A DNA stretch of 64,000 nucleotides from Demequina silvatica (lineage in GTDB: Bacteria; Actinomycetota; Actinomycetes; Actinomycetales; Demequinaceae). The stretch is from positions 186,001 through 250,000 of the forward strand of contig NZ_BBMA01000006.1 of assembly GCF_000971215.1 (NCBI RefSeq), read 5' to 3'. Under the pieces are notes generated by a model. That model worked only from the letters and a program-made list of their open reading frames with translations. It searched no databases and was not told where the DNA came from. Of this stretch, positions 8,201 through 17,588 are shown in pieces (within the stretch, counting starts at the first letter, position 1; every line of letters begins with the position of its first letter). The position numbers were made by a program, and so were the translations under genes.

Positions 8201-9558
8201 CACGCCAGCCTCTCCGACGTCAGCAGCGCGCGGTAGAACGCGACGCCCCGACCGAGCGACTCGACCTCGACCTTCTCGTTGGGCCCATGCACCGCCTCGC
8301 GCTGCGCCTTCGACATCCGCAGCGGCGCGAACCGGTAGGTCGCCCCCGCCGCCGGCGCGAGGTGGCGCGAGTCGGAGGCGGCCAGCATCACGTACGGGAT
8401 GGTGACGGCGTCCGGATACGAGACCGCGACCGCCTCCACCAGCGAAGCCCACCGCGCATCGTCCCCCCGCGGGGAGACCGGGGACGGCTCGGACGGAACC
8501 TCGACGGCGATGGTGACCCGCGCATCGTCCACCGCGCGCCGCACGTGCGCGACCGCCTCCGACACGCTCGACCCGATCGCGACCCGCAGGTTGAGCACCG
8601 CGGTGGCGCGCGTCGCGAGGACGTTGTGCGCGGGGCTGCCCTCGAGCTGCGTGATCGCGACGGTGGTGCGGACCATCGCGGCCAGCTCGGGCGACAGGCG
8701 CGGCATCACGCGCGCGAGCACGCCGCGGAGGGACTGTGCGCGGCGCAGCAGGGCGCCGAGCGGCCCCTTCATCCGGCCACCTACCAGCAAGAGCATCTCG
8801 ACCGAGACGTCGTTGACGGCGGCGGGGTGGGGGTGCGCCTCGATGCGGGCGAGCGCCCGGGCGAGGATGCCGGGCGCGGACTCGCGCGGCGGGGTCGAGG
8901 CGTGGCCGCCCAGGCCCTCGACCGTGAGCCGCAGGTCCACGATCCCCTTCTCCGAGACGCCGATCACCGCCGCCTCGCCGTCGAGCCCGGGGAACGCGCC
9001 GGTCGCGACCGCGCCGCCCTCGTCGAGCACCATCCACGGGGTGACCCCACGCTCTGCCAGGAGGGACGCGGCGGTGATGGCGCAGTCGCCATAGGACTCC
9101 TCGTCGGCGCCCATGAGGAGGTAGAGGTCGCTGGCCGGGGTCCAGCCCTCCGCGAGCAGCGACTCGACGGCCTCGAGCATCACCACCAGCGCGCCCTTGT
9201 CGTCCAGCGCGCCGCGGCCGTGGACCCAGCCGTCGGCGATCACGCCGGCGAACGGCTCGTGCTCCCAGCCCTCGGCGGCCCAGTCGCGCGGGACGGGGAC
9301 CACGTCCTGGTGCGCCATGAGCACCACCGTGTGCTCGGCGTCGTTGCCGGGGATGCGGATCAGCAGGCCCGCCCGCCCCACCGTCTCCACCGCGTGACCG
9401 AAGGTGCGGGGATAGAAGGTGCGCAGCGCAGCGTGCAGCGCGGTGAACGATGCGGCGGTCGCCTCGTCGTGCGGGCCCGCGTCGCGCGGGGTGACGGTGG
9501 GAATGCGGATGAGCGCGGCGAGGCGCTCTGCGACCTTGGTGGGGTCGGGCAGCGTCAT
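8200..9558 (-). CDS. M20-family metallopeptidase (carboxypeptidase/dipeptidase)
   Basis: The 452-residue protein has the family's metal site: MAHQDVVP near residue 92, HGRGALDDKG near 123, and ADEESYG near 157 with the general-base Glu pair. A lid domain with GGHAST (about 230) sits in the middle as expected. The substrate is probably an N-acylated amino acid or dipeptide, not determinable here. Its ATG overlaps the stop of the upstream MFS gene by four bases (ATGA), which suggests the transporter and peptidase handle the same compound. Two signal words (8455, 8521) encode Asp-Asp-Ala in the C-terminal part. Confidence 0.9.
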   Translation of the reverse strand: MTLPDPTKVAERLAALIRIPTVTPRDAGPHDEATAASFTALHAALRTFYPRTFGHAVETVGRAGLLIRIPGNDAEHTVVLMAHQDVVPVPRDWAAEGWEHEPFAGVIADGWVHGRGALDDKGALVVMLEAVESLLAEGWTPASDLYLLMGADEESYGDCAITAASLLAERGVTPWMVLDEGGAVATGAFPGLDGEAAVIGVSEKGIVDLRLTVEGLGGHASTPPRESAPGILARALARIEAHPHPAAVNDVSVEMLLLVGGRMKGPLGALLRRAQSLRGVLARVMPRLSPELAAMVRTTVAITQLEGSPAHNVLATRATAVLNLRVAIGSSVSEAVAHVRRAVDDARVTIAVEVPSEPSPVSPRGDDARWASLVEAVAVSYPDAVTIPYVMLAASDSRHLAPAAGATYRFAPLRMSKAQREAVHGPNEKVEVESLGRGVAFYRALLTSERLA

Positions 9559-11021
9559 CGGGCCGCGCCGGTCTCGGCCTCGACCACGTCGACGTTGTGC
9601 TGGAACGCGACCTTGGGGACGGCGAACAAGCACGCGCCCGCGACCAGCGCGGTGCCGCCGCAGATGGCCCACACGGTCATGTAGCCGGACAGGGTGCCGG
9701 CGGTGGACTCTCCCGCCGTGGCGGCCGTGGACGCGCCGCTCACCAGCGCGATCGCGAAGGCCGTCGACGCGAACGCGCCTCCGATGGTCTTGGTGGTGTT
9801 GGTGAGCCCGGTCGCCATCGCGGTCTGGTGCGGCGGCGCGGCGGAGGCGGCCGCGGCGGGCAGCGCCGCCACGAGCGCGCCCGACCCGAGCCCCGCGACC
9901 ACCATGCAGGTGACCACGGTGGCGACGCTGCCGTGGAACGGGATGAGGGCCAGGTAGCCGCCCGCGACCAGGAACGATGCGGCGATCAGGACCGCGCGCG
10001 GGCTGAAGCGGGCGCTGAGCCGGGCGAACAGCAGCGCGCCCACCAGCAGCGAGACCACGTACGCGCCGATCAGGTAGGAGACGGTGGCGGAGGTGAGGCC
10101 CAGGCCGTAGCCCACCTCGTCGGGGTCGGTGCGGGCGAACGTCGACAGCGGACCCTGCGCGCCCAGGACGCTGACACCGAACAGCGTCGCGGTGAGGATG
10201 ACGGGCCACACCGTGGGGCGCGTGAGGAGCGCGATGTCGACCAGGGGCTGGTCGGTGCCGCGCTCGACGCGGACGAACACCCACATGAGCGCGAGGCCCG
10301 CGAGCACCATGGCCGCCACCCACGGCGTGAAGCCGTCCAGGCGGACCAGCGAGAGGCCGCCGGTGAGGGCGAGCAGGCCCAGCGTGAGGACCACCGTGCC
10401 CTTGGTGTCGATGGTGCCGCCCGCGCGGACGCCGGTGTCGGGGACCTTGAGGATGACCACCGCGAGCGCGACGGTGACGAGCGCGGCGGGGACGCACAGC
10501 GCTGCCCACAGCGGGAGGATGCCGCCCAGTTGGCCGGCCGCGAGCGCGCCGATGATGGCGCCCGCCTGCAGCGCGGCGACGATGATGCCGGCGCCCCGGC
10601 GGGTCAGCGCGGCACCGTCCTCGCGGTCACGTGCGCGCGAGTGGATGATCGCGACGTTGAGAGGCAGCCAGACCACATAGAAGCCCTGGATGGCCCACGC
10701 CAGCACGAACAGCGGGAAGCTCGGCGCGAACGCGAGGGCCCAGGACGCCACCGCGGTGACCACGAGCGAGCCGATGAGGACCTTGCGGTGGCCGATCATG
10801 TCGCCCAGGCGCGCGAGCACCGGCACCACGATGGCGCTCAACAGGAGCTGCGCGGCCTCGAACCAGTTGACGTCCGCATCGTGGATACCCAGGTGCCGGG
10901 CGATGTCGGTGAGGAGCGGGGTGTAGTAGCCCTGGAGGACCCCGGAGGTGCCCTCGACCACGACCAGGGCGCCCACCACTCCCCCGGCCAGCCTGGTGCT
11001 CATGGTGCTCGTGCGTGCCAT
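9555..11021 (-). CDS. MFS transporter, DHA2-like
   Basis: The 488-residue protein has about 14 predicted membrane helices. ARLGDMIGHRKV in the first cytoplasmic loop is the MFS motif A. Proteins of this type usually export drugs or metabolites by proton antiport. The start at 11021 is chosen over the in-frame ATG at 11003 because a weak GGAA lies ahead of it; neither has a strong ribosome site. It is first in a coupled operon with an M20 peptidase and an acetyltransferase, so the substrate could be a peptide or acylated amino acid rather than a drug. Confidence 0.88.
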   Translation of the reverse strand: MARTSTMSTRLAGGVVGALVVVEGTSGVLQGYYTPLLTDIARHLGIHDADVNWFEAAQLLLSAIVVPVLARLGDMIGHRKVLIGSLVVTAVASWALAFAPSFPLFVLAWAIQGFYVVWLPLNVAIIHSRARDREDGAALTRRGAGIIVAALQAGAIIGALAAGQLGGILPLWAALCVPAALVTVALAVVILKVPDTGVRAGGTIDTKGTVVLTLGLLALTGGLSLVRLDGFTPWVAAMVLAGLALMWVFVRVERGTDQPLVDIALLTRPTVWPVILTATLFGVSVLGAQGPLSTFARTDPDEVGYGLGLTSATVSYLIGAYVVSLLVGALLFARLSARFSPRAVLIAASFLVAGGYLALIPFHGSVATVVTCMVVAGLGSGALVAALPAAAASAAPPHQTAMATGLTNTTKTIGGAFASTAFAIALVSGASTAATAGESTAGTLSGYMTVWAICGGTALVAGACLFAVPKVAFQHNVDVVEAETGAAR

Positions 11022-11094
11022 GCGGGAATGGTTCCAGAGGTGTGTGTCGCCGGTGTTGCGGCGCGCCGCCCCGCGGGGCGCGCGTGGACCGTCG

Positions 11095-11553
11095 CTACCG
11101 GACGGTCACCGTCGCGCCTTGGCGTTCGAGCAGAGCCACGACATCGTGCGCCGCCGCCTCCGACAGGCCGGTGCGAACGATCAGCGCGTCGCCGCGGTGC
11201 ATGACGTCGGACAGCACGCTCAGCTCGCGCGCCCCGCCGTCCTCCGCGCGCACGGCCTTGAGCACGTCGATCCGGCGCGGACCCCAGTCGGTGACCGTCA
11301 CCATGAGATCGCCGGCGTCGCGCGCGGGCGGATCGGGGGTCCTCTCGGGGAGGATCAGCGGGCGGGCGAAGATGTCCGTCGCGGTCCATGCCAGGAATGC
11401 GATCGGGAGCACGACCCACCAGGGGGAGCCCAACTGGACCAGCGCCACAAGCCCGGCTATCGCGAGCGCGTACGCCGCGATGCCAGTCGCGATCTCGCGT
11501 CCGCGCTTGCTCACACCGCCCGCATCACGGTGGGCTTCGACCTGCCGTCCCAT
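11095..11553 (-). CDS. membrane protein with probable ribosomal L7/L12-like C-terminal domain
   Basis: The protein has 152 residues. Two hydrophobic segments at about 22-40 and 43-58 form a membrane hairpin. Residues about 92-152 read RIDVLKAVRAEDGG, then LSEAAAHDVVALLERQGA and a strand TVTVR, matching the order and spacing of the bL12 C-terminal domain (vI-K-V-R, then eeAe-ik-kLe-aGA-VeLk). This is a visual family match, not a search. If correct, the domain is tethered to the membrane and would not be the ribosomal stalk protein. It stands alone, upstream of the MFS operon on the same strand with a 73-bp gap. Confidence 0.65.
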   Translation of the reverse strand: MGRQVEAHRDAGGVSKRGREIATGIAAYALAIAGLVALVQLGSPWWVVLPIAFLAWTATDIFARPLILPERTPDPPARDAGDLMVTVTDWGPRRIDVLKAVRAEDGGARELSVLSDVMHRGDALIVRTGLSEAAAHDVVALLERQGATVTVR

Positions 11554-11683
11554 CGCGCTCCGCTCCCTTGATACGCCCGTGCTGGTTTCCGGCTCAAATC
11601 CTGCACCAACGTATCAGCGAGAGGTGGGAGCGCACGGGCCGTGCGCGCGCCTGCGCGCCGCCCCGGGGACCGCACAGAGCCAA

Positions 11684-11726
11684 GCGCGGCGCCTGTCAGC
11701 CGGGGGGCAAACGACAGGCGCCGCGC
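11684..11726 (-). terminator. strong stem-loop after hppA
   Basis: The perfect 14-bp arms GCGCGGCGCCTGTC (11684) and GACAGGCGCCGCGC (11713) enclose a 15-nt loop, 22 bp after the hppA stop codon on the minus strand. Confidence 0.75.
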
Positions 11727-11748
11727 TGCTCGGGGGCGCGCTTGACCC

Positions 11749-14127
11749 TTAGCGCTGCTCCCCGCCCGCGGGCGTGGCCGCGGGGGTCTCGTGGGTGTCG
11801 GTGGGAACGGAGGTGGACTCGGAGTCGGCACCCGGACCGTGCCCCTCGTCCTCGGCGGCGGAGTCCGCCTCGCTGGCGATCCCGCCCGCGTGGGCCCGGC
11901 GCGAGGCCAGCCCGACTGCGACCACGGCGACCACGCCCGCGATGCCGGCGATCAGCGCCCGCATCCACGGGTTCGCCGACTCGCCGTAGGTGAGCAGCAC
12001 CACCGCGGGAGCGATCAGCAGCGCCACCAGGTTCATCACCTTGATGAGCGGGTTGATCGCCGGGCCGGCCGTGTCCTTGAACGGGTCGCCGATGGTGTCG
12101 CCGATCACGGTCGCCTCGTGCGCGGGCGAGTTCTTGCCGCCCCAGTAGCCGTCCTCGACGATCTTCTTCGCGTTGTCCCACGAGCCGCCCGAGTTCGCGA
12201 GGAACACGGCCATGAGCACGCCGGTGCCGATCGCGCCGGCGAGGAAGCCCGCGAGCGCCCCGACGCCGAGCGCGAAGCCCACGAAGATGGGCGCCATCGC
12301 GGCCAGCAGTCCCGGCGTCGCGAGCTCGCGCAGCGAGTCCCGGGTGCAGATGTCCACCACCCGCCCGTACTCGGGCCGCTGGGTGCCGTTCATGATGCCG
12401 GGCATCTCGCGGAACTGGCGACGCACCTCGAACACGATCGCGCCGGCGGCGCGGGTCACCGCGTCGATCGCGAGCCCGGAGAACAGGAACACCGTCGCGC
12501 CGCCGATGATCACGCCGACCAGGGTGAGCGGGTGGATGATCTCGTAGGAGAACGATGCGGCGGTCGCCGCCGCATCGCCGAGCGCCTTCGCGACGGCGTC
12601 GGAGTAGCTGCCGAACAGCGCGGTCGCGGCCAGCACCGCCGTCGCGATCGCGATGCCCTTGGTGATGGCCTTCGTGGTGTTGCCCACCGCGTCCAGGTCG
12701 GTGAGGGTCTTCGCGGCCTCGTCGTCGACCTCGCCCGACATCTCGGCGATGCCCTGCGCGTTGTCGGACACCGGCCCGAACGTGTCCATCGCCACGATCA
12801 CACCCACCGTGGTGAGCAGTCCGCAGCCCGCGAGCGCCACCAGGAACAGCGAGAGCGTCACGGACCCGCCCGCGACGGCGAACAGCACCACCACGGCGCC
12901 CGCGATGACGGTCGCCGTGTAGACGGCGGACTCGAGGCCCACGCCGATTCCCGCGAGCACCACGGTCGCGGCGCCCGTGAGGGAGGTGCGGGCGACCCGA
13001 CGCGTGGGCCGCTTCGCGGTGTCGGTGAAGTAGCCGGTGATCCACAGGATGAGCCCCGCGAGCCCGATCCCGACGAACACCGCGACGGTGGAGACGATGC
13101 GCGGGTCGCCGGTCTCGTCGGCCAGGGACGCGCCGTTGAGGTCGGAGAACGACGAGGGCAGGTAGACGAAGGCGGCGATCGCCGCGAGCACGGCGCCGAC
13201 GGCGGCCGAGGTGTAGAAGCCGCGGTTGATGGCCTTGAGCCCCGGCTCCGAGCCGCGGATCTTGGTGATCGCCACGCCGAGCGCCGCGACCAGCGCGCCG
13301 ATCGCGGTGACGATGAGGGGGAACACAAGCCCCTGCTCGCCGAACGCCGCCTTGCCCAGGATCAGCGCGGCGACCAGGGTCACGGCGTAGGACTCGAACA
13401 GGTCCGCGGCCATGCCGGCGCAGTCGCCCACGTTGTCGCCGACGTTGTCGGCGATGGTGGCCGCGTTGCGGGGGTCGTCCTCCGGGATGTGCTTCTCGAC
13501 CTTGCCGACGAGGTCGGCGCCTACGTCCGCGGCCTTGGTGAAGATGCCGCCGCCGACCCGCATGAACATGGCGAGCAGCGCGGCCCCGAAGCCGAAGCCC
13601 TCCAGCACGGCCGCCGCATCGTCCCGATACAGGAACACCACGGCCGCCGCGCCGCCCAGGCCCATGCCGACCACGGACATGCCCACCGCGCCGCCGGTGC
13701 GGAACGCGATGCGGGCGCCCTCGGCGCGACCGCCCGAGCGCGTCGACGCGGACGCGACACGCACGTTGGCGCGCACCGCGAGCCACATGCCCATGTAGCC
13801 GATGGTCGCCGAGCAGCCCGCGCCCAGCAGGAAGAACAGCGACCGGCCCACCCGCACCCCGGCATCGCCCGGCAGCAGGAACAGCAGCGCGAACACGAGC
13901 GCCGCGAACAGCGCGAGCGTGCGCAGCTGCCGGCTGAGGTACGCGGAGGCGCCCTCCTGGACGGCGGTCGCGATGTCGTTCATGGCGTCCGTGCCCGCGG
14001 GCGCCTGCAGCACGTTGCGGCGCAGGAACCAGGCGGCGACCAGGGATACGCCGGCGATGACCCCGATCACGACCACGATGGCCGCGCTTCCGGAGCTCAC
14101 CTCCACGGCGGTGACTGCGGCACGCAT
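11749..14127 (-). CDS. hppA: proton-pumping membrane pyrophosphatase, K+-independent type
   Basis: The 792-residue enzyme couples pyrophosphate hydrolysis to proton export across the membrane. It has about 16 membrane helices. The hydrolytic site shows DNVGDNVGDCAGMAADLFE and, near the end, GDTIGDPFKDT. The diagnostic segment reads GNTTKAITKG: lysine after GNTT and threonine before KG are the residues of K+-independent pumps. The ATG at 14127 follows AGGAGG. The C-terminal 50 residues are a low-complexity acidic tail (SEADSAAEDEGHG and onward), unlike the usual short end. A signal word (13615) falls in a cytoplasmic loop as Asp-Asp-Ala. Confidence 0.95.
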   Translation of the reverse strand: MRAAVTAVEVSSGSAAIVVVIGVIAGVSLVAAWFLRRNVLQAPAGTDAMNDIATAVQEGASAYLSRQLRTLALFAALVFALLFLLPGDAGVRVGRSLFFLLGAGCSATIGYMGMWLAVRANVRVASASTRSGGRAEGARIAFRTGGAVGMSVVGMGLGGAAAVVFLYRDDAAAVLEGFGFGAALLAMFMRVGGGIFTKAADVGADLVGKVEKHIPEDDPRNAATIADNVGDNVGDCAGMAADLFESYAVTLVAALILGKAAFGEQGLVFPLIVTAIGALVAALGVAITKIRGSEPGLKAINRGFYTSAAVGAVLAAIAAFVYLPSSFSDLNGASLADETGDPRIVSTVAVFVGIGLAGLILWITGYFTDTAKRPTRRVARTSLTGAATVVLAGIGVGLESAVYTATVIAGAVVVLFAVAGGSVTLSLFLVALAGCGLLTTVGVIVAMDTFGPVSDNAQGIAEMSGEVDDEAAKTLTDLDAVGNTTKAITKGIAIATAVLAATALFGSYSDAVAKALGDAAATAASFSYEIIHPLTLVGVIIGGATVFLFSGLAIDAVTRAAGAIVFEVRRQFREMPGIMNGTQRPEYGRVVDICTRDSLRELATPGLLAAMAPIFVGFALGVGALAGFLAGAIGTGVLMAVFLANSGGSWDNAKKIVEDGYWGGKNSPAHEATVIGDTIGDPFKDTAGPAINPLIKVMNLVALLIAPAVVLLTYGESANPWMRALIAGIAGVVAVVAVGLASRRAHAGGIASEADSAAEDEGHGPGADSESTSVPTDTHETPAATPAGGEQR

Positions 14128-14282
14128 ACGTCCTCCTCGACGTCTCCCCGACGCGACTCCGTTGTCACGCCCGCAAGGGGTACCAGGCCACTCTAGGGGA
14201 CAAGGTCGGCGAGCCGTCGAGACCTGCCCCAACGTTTCTGCGACGGTGCTCGTCACCATTGCATCGACGGTGAGGTGGGGCG

Positions 14283-14831
14283 ATGAGCGAGTGGCGGGAG
14301 ATCATGGCGCAGCTGGTGCGCGACCGCGAGCGCGCGCTGCTCGGGTACGCGTACGTGGTGTGCGGCGACGGCGCGATGGCGCAGGACCTGGTGCAGGACG
14401 CGCTGGTGCGGACGTTCTCGCGTCCCCGGCCAGGCCTCACGGCGGTGAAGGCGGAGGCCTACGTGCGCCGCGCGATCACGTCCGTGTACATCGACGGCTA
14501 CCGGCGCGACCAGCGCTGGCGCCGCGTCGAGCACCTGTTCCGGCCCGCGCCGGCGGCGGTGGATCCGCTCGCCGGGGTCGAGGCGGGCGCGGACGTGCTC
14601 GAGGCCCTCGCGACGCTCGCGCCGCGGGAGCGGGCGTGCGTGGTGCTGCGCTTCTTCGACGACCTCACGGTGCCGGACATCGCGCGCCACCTGGGCCTCG
14701 CGCCCGGGTCCGTGAAGCGGTACCTGCACGACGGCCTGGGGCGGCTCGAGCTGCTGCTGGGCCCCCTCGACGACGACACGGCGGAGGACCGGCACGACGT
14801 GCCCACCCGCCGACGGATGGAAGGCGACTGA
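14283..14831 (+). CDS. ECF RNA polymerase sigma factor, SigE-like family
   Basis: The protein has 182 residues. Region 2 (about 12-80) shows LLGYAYVVCGD, AQDLVQDALVRTF and AYVRRAITSVYID. Region 4 (about 112-165) shows LAPRERACVVLRFFDDLTVPDIARHL and a recognition helix around GSVKRYLHDGLGRL. GAGGTGGGG precedes the ATG. The next gene, a large membrane protein, starts one base after the stop, the usual arrangement of an ECF sigma factor with its membrane-bound partner. The stimulus is unknown. Confidence 0.9.
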   Translation: MSEWREIMAQLVRDRERALLGYAYVVCGDGAMAQDLVQDALVRTFSRPRPGLTAVKAEAYVRRAITSVYIDGYRRDQRWRRVEHLFRPAPAAVDPLAGVEAGADVLEALATLAPRERACVVLRFFDDLTVPDIARHLGLAPGSVKRYLHDGLGRLELLLGPLDDDTAEDRHDVPTRRRMEGD

Positions 14832-14832
14832 C

Positions 14833-16674
14833 ATGAAGCTCTCGGATGCCCTGCGGGGCGCCGCCGACCGTGCACCCCTCGACGGGCTCGCGGTGGACAC
14901 GGGTCGGGCCGCGCGCCGCGCCGCGACGCAGCGCGGCCTGCGCACCGGCGCGACCGGCGTGCTCGCGGGCGGGATGGTGGTGGTGGTCGGGTTCGGCGTG
15001 TCGGGCGTCACGGGCGCCGGCACCTTCTCCTCGGCGGACGATGCGGGGGCTGAGGAGTCCGCGGCCGTCGCCGAGGATTCGGCCGGGGACGCGCGGGGCG
15101 ACGGCGAGATGGCCGCCGGGGGCGGCGCGGCTGCCTCCTCGATCGCGTGGGGCCTGTGCGGCGACACCCTGCCGGACCTGAGCGACGTGCGGGCGCCCGT
15201 GTCGCTCGCGACCGCGCTCGACGAGTCCGTGGTCGCGGGGGCGGACGCTCCCGCCGAGCTCACCGGCACCGTGACCGCGACGGTGCTGGTCCCGGGCGCC
15301 TACGAGGGCTTCTCCACCGACGTGGTGGTGCTGTGGGACGGGATCGTGGTGGGGGTCGGCAGCGCCGACGGCCTGCCCGGCGGTGCCGTGAGCTCCGAGG
15401 GTCCGGTCGCGATCGACCTGGTCGAGGGCGAGCAGCCCGCCACCGCCGTGTCCGTGCCGGTGGTGAACTGCTGGGACGGCGAGCCGCTGCCCGCCGGGGA
15501 GTACTCGGTGGTCTCCTCCGTCGAGCTGTGGCAGGCGCCCGAGGTCGCGGAGGACGGCTCCGCTGTCGCGTCGAGCGCGGGCGCGCGGGCCGTGTCCGAG
15601 CCCGCGGCGTTCACCGTGACCGGCGACGCCGTCGACGACCCGTTCGGCGCGTACCTGGGGACCACGGACCCGCCCACGGACCCGACCATCGAGCCCGACG
15701 AGCCAGTCGAGCCCAAGCCCGACGGCACGCCGTCCGACGCGAAGCCCACCGTGAATCCGGCTGCGCTCGACACCGACACCGCGCGGGACCTCTACCGTGA
15801 CGGCCTGGCCGGGGCATGGGACATGGCGGCGGGGACGCAGCGGTGGCTGGTGTCCGGCGACTCGACGGGCGACCTCCGCTCGGGATGGTTCGGGTGCGCG
15901 TGGGAGGGAGACGGCGCGTTCCCGTCGCGGTCCTCCGCGATGGGGCTGATGGACGTCGCGGTCGACGCCCCCGCCTCGATCGACGTGAGCTACGGCTGGG
16001 TGGTCGACGGCAACCCCGCGGTGTCGAGCCGCGTCACCAACGCGTCCGCGTGGGACCTCGACGAGTTCTGGGACGCAGGCAGCCTGCAGCTCGCGCTGGT
16101 GCGCGACGGCCGCGTGGTCGCGGAGGCGTACCCCGTGGATCCGCACCTGCAGGGCGTGGTGGCCTACGGCGGCGTGGCGGAGCCCGCGATCGCCGAGGAC
16201 AAGGCCGCGGAGGGCGCTGCCGGCGCCGCCGAGATGACCATCGCGCCGTACCCCTACCCGGAGGGCGGGCTCGAGCGGGGCGCGACGGTCTCCACGGAGC
16301 TTCTGTGGCGGGACGTGAACGGCTGCTGGGACAACGCGGGCCAGGCCGAGGTCGAGCCGGGCACCTACACGCTGCTCGCCATGCACTACCTCACCGTGGG
16401 CGGCGACGTCATGTGGACCGGCGACGGCGCGGAGGGCACCGAGGGTTCCTCGGGCTCCCTGGGCGACCTGCGCGGCACGCTCGACGACGCGACCGACGGC
16501 CCCTCGCTGGTGGCGCCCGAGACGGGCACGCTCGGCGGCGGAACCTCGCGCGAGGGCGAGCTCGGCGAGGCCACCGCAGGCGGCAGCGACGCCGCGATGC
16601 CGCCTGCGGACGGCGCCTACGACATGGTCGACTTCCAGGTGTGGACCTCGCTGGGGACCATCACCGTCCGCTGA
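14833..16674 (+). CDS. large membrane-anchored protein, probable partner of the ECF sigma factor
   Basis: The 613-residue protein has a short basic cytoplasmic N-terminus with MKLSDALRGAADRAPLDGLA, resembling the start of many membrane anti-sigma partners. A transmembrane helix at about 38-60 is followed by a long exported part rich in Gly, Ala, Asp and Glu. That part looks like two related halves, each with a conserved Trp and Cys (LCGDTLPDLS and NCWDG, then GCAWEGD and NGCWDN). Pro/Thr/Asp-rich linker residues lie around 275-315. No catalytic motif is visible. Its start is one base after the sigma factor stop. Anti-sigma function is inferred from position only. Confidence 0.7.
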   Translation: MKLSDALRGAADRAPLDGLAVDTGRAARRAATQRGLRTGATGVLAGGMVVVVGFGVSGVTGAGTFSSADDAGAEESAAVAEDSAGDARGDGEMAAGGGAAASSIAWGLCGDTLPDLSDVRAPVSLATALDESVVAGADAPAELTGTVTATVLVPGAYEGFSTDVVVLWDGIVVGVGSADGLPGGAVSSEGPVAIDLVEGEQPATAVSVPVVNCWDGEPLPAGEYSVVSSVELWQAPEVAEDGSAVASSAGARAVSEPAAFTVTGDAVDDPFGAYLGTTDPPTDPTIEPDEPVEPKPDGTPSDAKPTVNPAALDTDTARDLYRDGLAGAWDMAAGTQRWLVSGDSTGDLRSGWFGCAWEGDGAFPSRSSAMGLMDVAVDAPASIDVSYGWVVDGNPAVSSRVTNASAWDLDEFWDAGSLQLALVRDGRVVAEAYPVDPHLQGVVAYGGVAEPAIAEDKAAEGAAGAAEMTIAPYPYPEGGLERGATVSTELLWRDVNGCWDNAGQAEVEPGTYTLLAMHYLTVGGDVMWTGDGAEGTEGSSGSLGDLRGTLDDATDGPSLVAPETGTLGGGTSREGELGEATAGGSDAAMPPADGAYDMVDFQVWTSLGTITVR

Positions 16675-16842
16675 CCCGCCCGACAGCGCAGGTAAACGAT
16701 GTGGGCTTTGTCACAAATCACGCACAAGCACCCCAACACGCGCCACGCTGTTATGGAAATCATGCCGATAAGACGTATTGAATCGGCTTACGCGTTCGCC
16801 ACCGGCGGTCGCGGATAGATTTCCTGACAGCGGCACGATCCC

Positions 16843-17259
16843 TCAGCCGTCCGCTCTCAGGAAAAAGTCGGCGGCGGTCCGACCCCCCTCAGCTCGGGCC
16901 GCCGCCGGCACCTCCCTCCCGGCTCTCGCGGAGGCGCTCCTCCCCTCGACCTCCACGGTCACCGTCACGTCGCCGCGCGCGTCCGCGCCGCACGCGACGA
17001 GCGCACCCCCGGCCCGGACCGCCGCGACTCGCGCCACCGTGCACGCCGCAGCGACGTCGACGGGCGACGCGCGTGCCAGCGCCCCGCGCGCCTCGACGGC
17101 GCCGGCGAGCGCCGCGACGTCCGCGGCCGCCTGAGCCCGGGCGTGAGACGCCACCGCGCCGGCCGCCACCGCGAGCGCGAGCACCGCGACCAACGCCGCC
17201 AGCGCGACCCCGATCGCCACCACCGAGCCCGCGCCGGTGTCGCCACCCGGCCCGCGCAT
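16843..17259 (-). CDS. TadE-like helicase/secretion-neighbourhood protein (Rv3654c-like)
   Basis: The protein has 138 residues from ATG at 17259. A short charged start (MRGPGGDTGAGS) leads to a hydrophobic helix (about 11-37) and then AQAAADVAALAGAVEARG, the Ala-rich continuation typical of pseudopilin-like TadE/TadG relatives that usually close this locus. Two cysteines follow. The ATG lies 2 nt after the TadE stop codon. The start context is a one-mismatch signal word (17255-17264) extended by GCGGGCCGGG. The longer frame to 17313 overlaps tadE and is not preferred. Confidence 0.7.
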   Translation of the reverse strand: MRGPGGDTGAGSVVAIGVALAALVAVLALAVAAGAVASHARAQAAADVAALAGAVEARGALARASPVDVAAACTVARVAAVRAGGALVACGADARGDVTVTVEVEGRSASARAGREVPAAARAEGGRTAADFFLRADG

Positions 17260-17261
17260 CG

Positions 17262-17588
17262 TCACCCCTGCGCGGGCAGGGCCGCGCTCGCGGACGTCGC
17301 GCCCCATGGCCACCCCCGATCCACCGTCACCGTCACCTCGACCCAGCCGTCCGCCCGCCCGACGCCCACCGCTGCGCCGGAGCCGGCGGCGCGGGTCGCC
17401 GCCGCGATCCCGGCCTCGTCACCCGCGATCACCGCCTCCCGCGCCCCGGCCACCGCGGCGGCGGGCACCGCGACCCCGACCGCCGCCGCTTGGACGGCGG
17501 AGAGCGTCGCGGCGAGCACGGCGACCGCGGCCGGGAGGGCGAGCGCGAGCTCGACCGTCACGGACCCGCGATCGCCGCGCGCCCTCAT
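17262..17588 (-). CDS. TadE-family pseudopilin
   Basis: The 108-residue protein starts MRARGDRGSVTVELALALP: a short basic leader, then G-S-V-T-V-E-L-A with the conserved Glu about five residues into the hydrophobic helix, the hallmark of TadE-like minor pilins. The rest is a small Ala/Val-rich exported domain. ATG at 17588 overlaps the stop of the DUF4244 gene by four bases (ATGA), indicating coupling. The frame is open upstream to 17774, but that stretch is a shadow of the neighbouring gene. Confidence 0.8.
   Translation of the reverse strand: MRARGDRGSVTVELALALPAAVAVLAATLSAVQAAAVGVAVPAAAVAGAREAVIAGDEAGIAAATRAAGSGAAVGVGRADGWVEVTVTVDRGWPWGATSASAALPAQG

Noticed and set aside
11791-14196. 801-codon plus-strand frame over hppA
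   Set aside because: Low-complexity Arg/His/Gly composition and complete overlap with the conserved hppA frame.
17259-17313. Longer N-terminus for the TadE-like protein
   Set aside because: It would overlap tadE by more than 50 bp and place charged residues before the conserved hydrophobic start.
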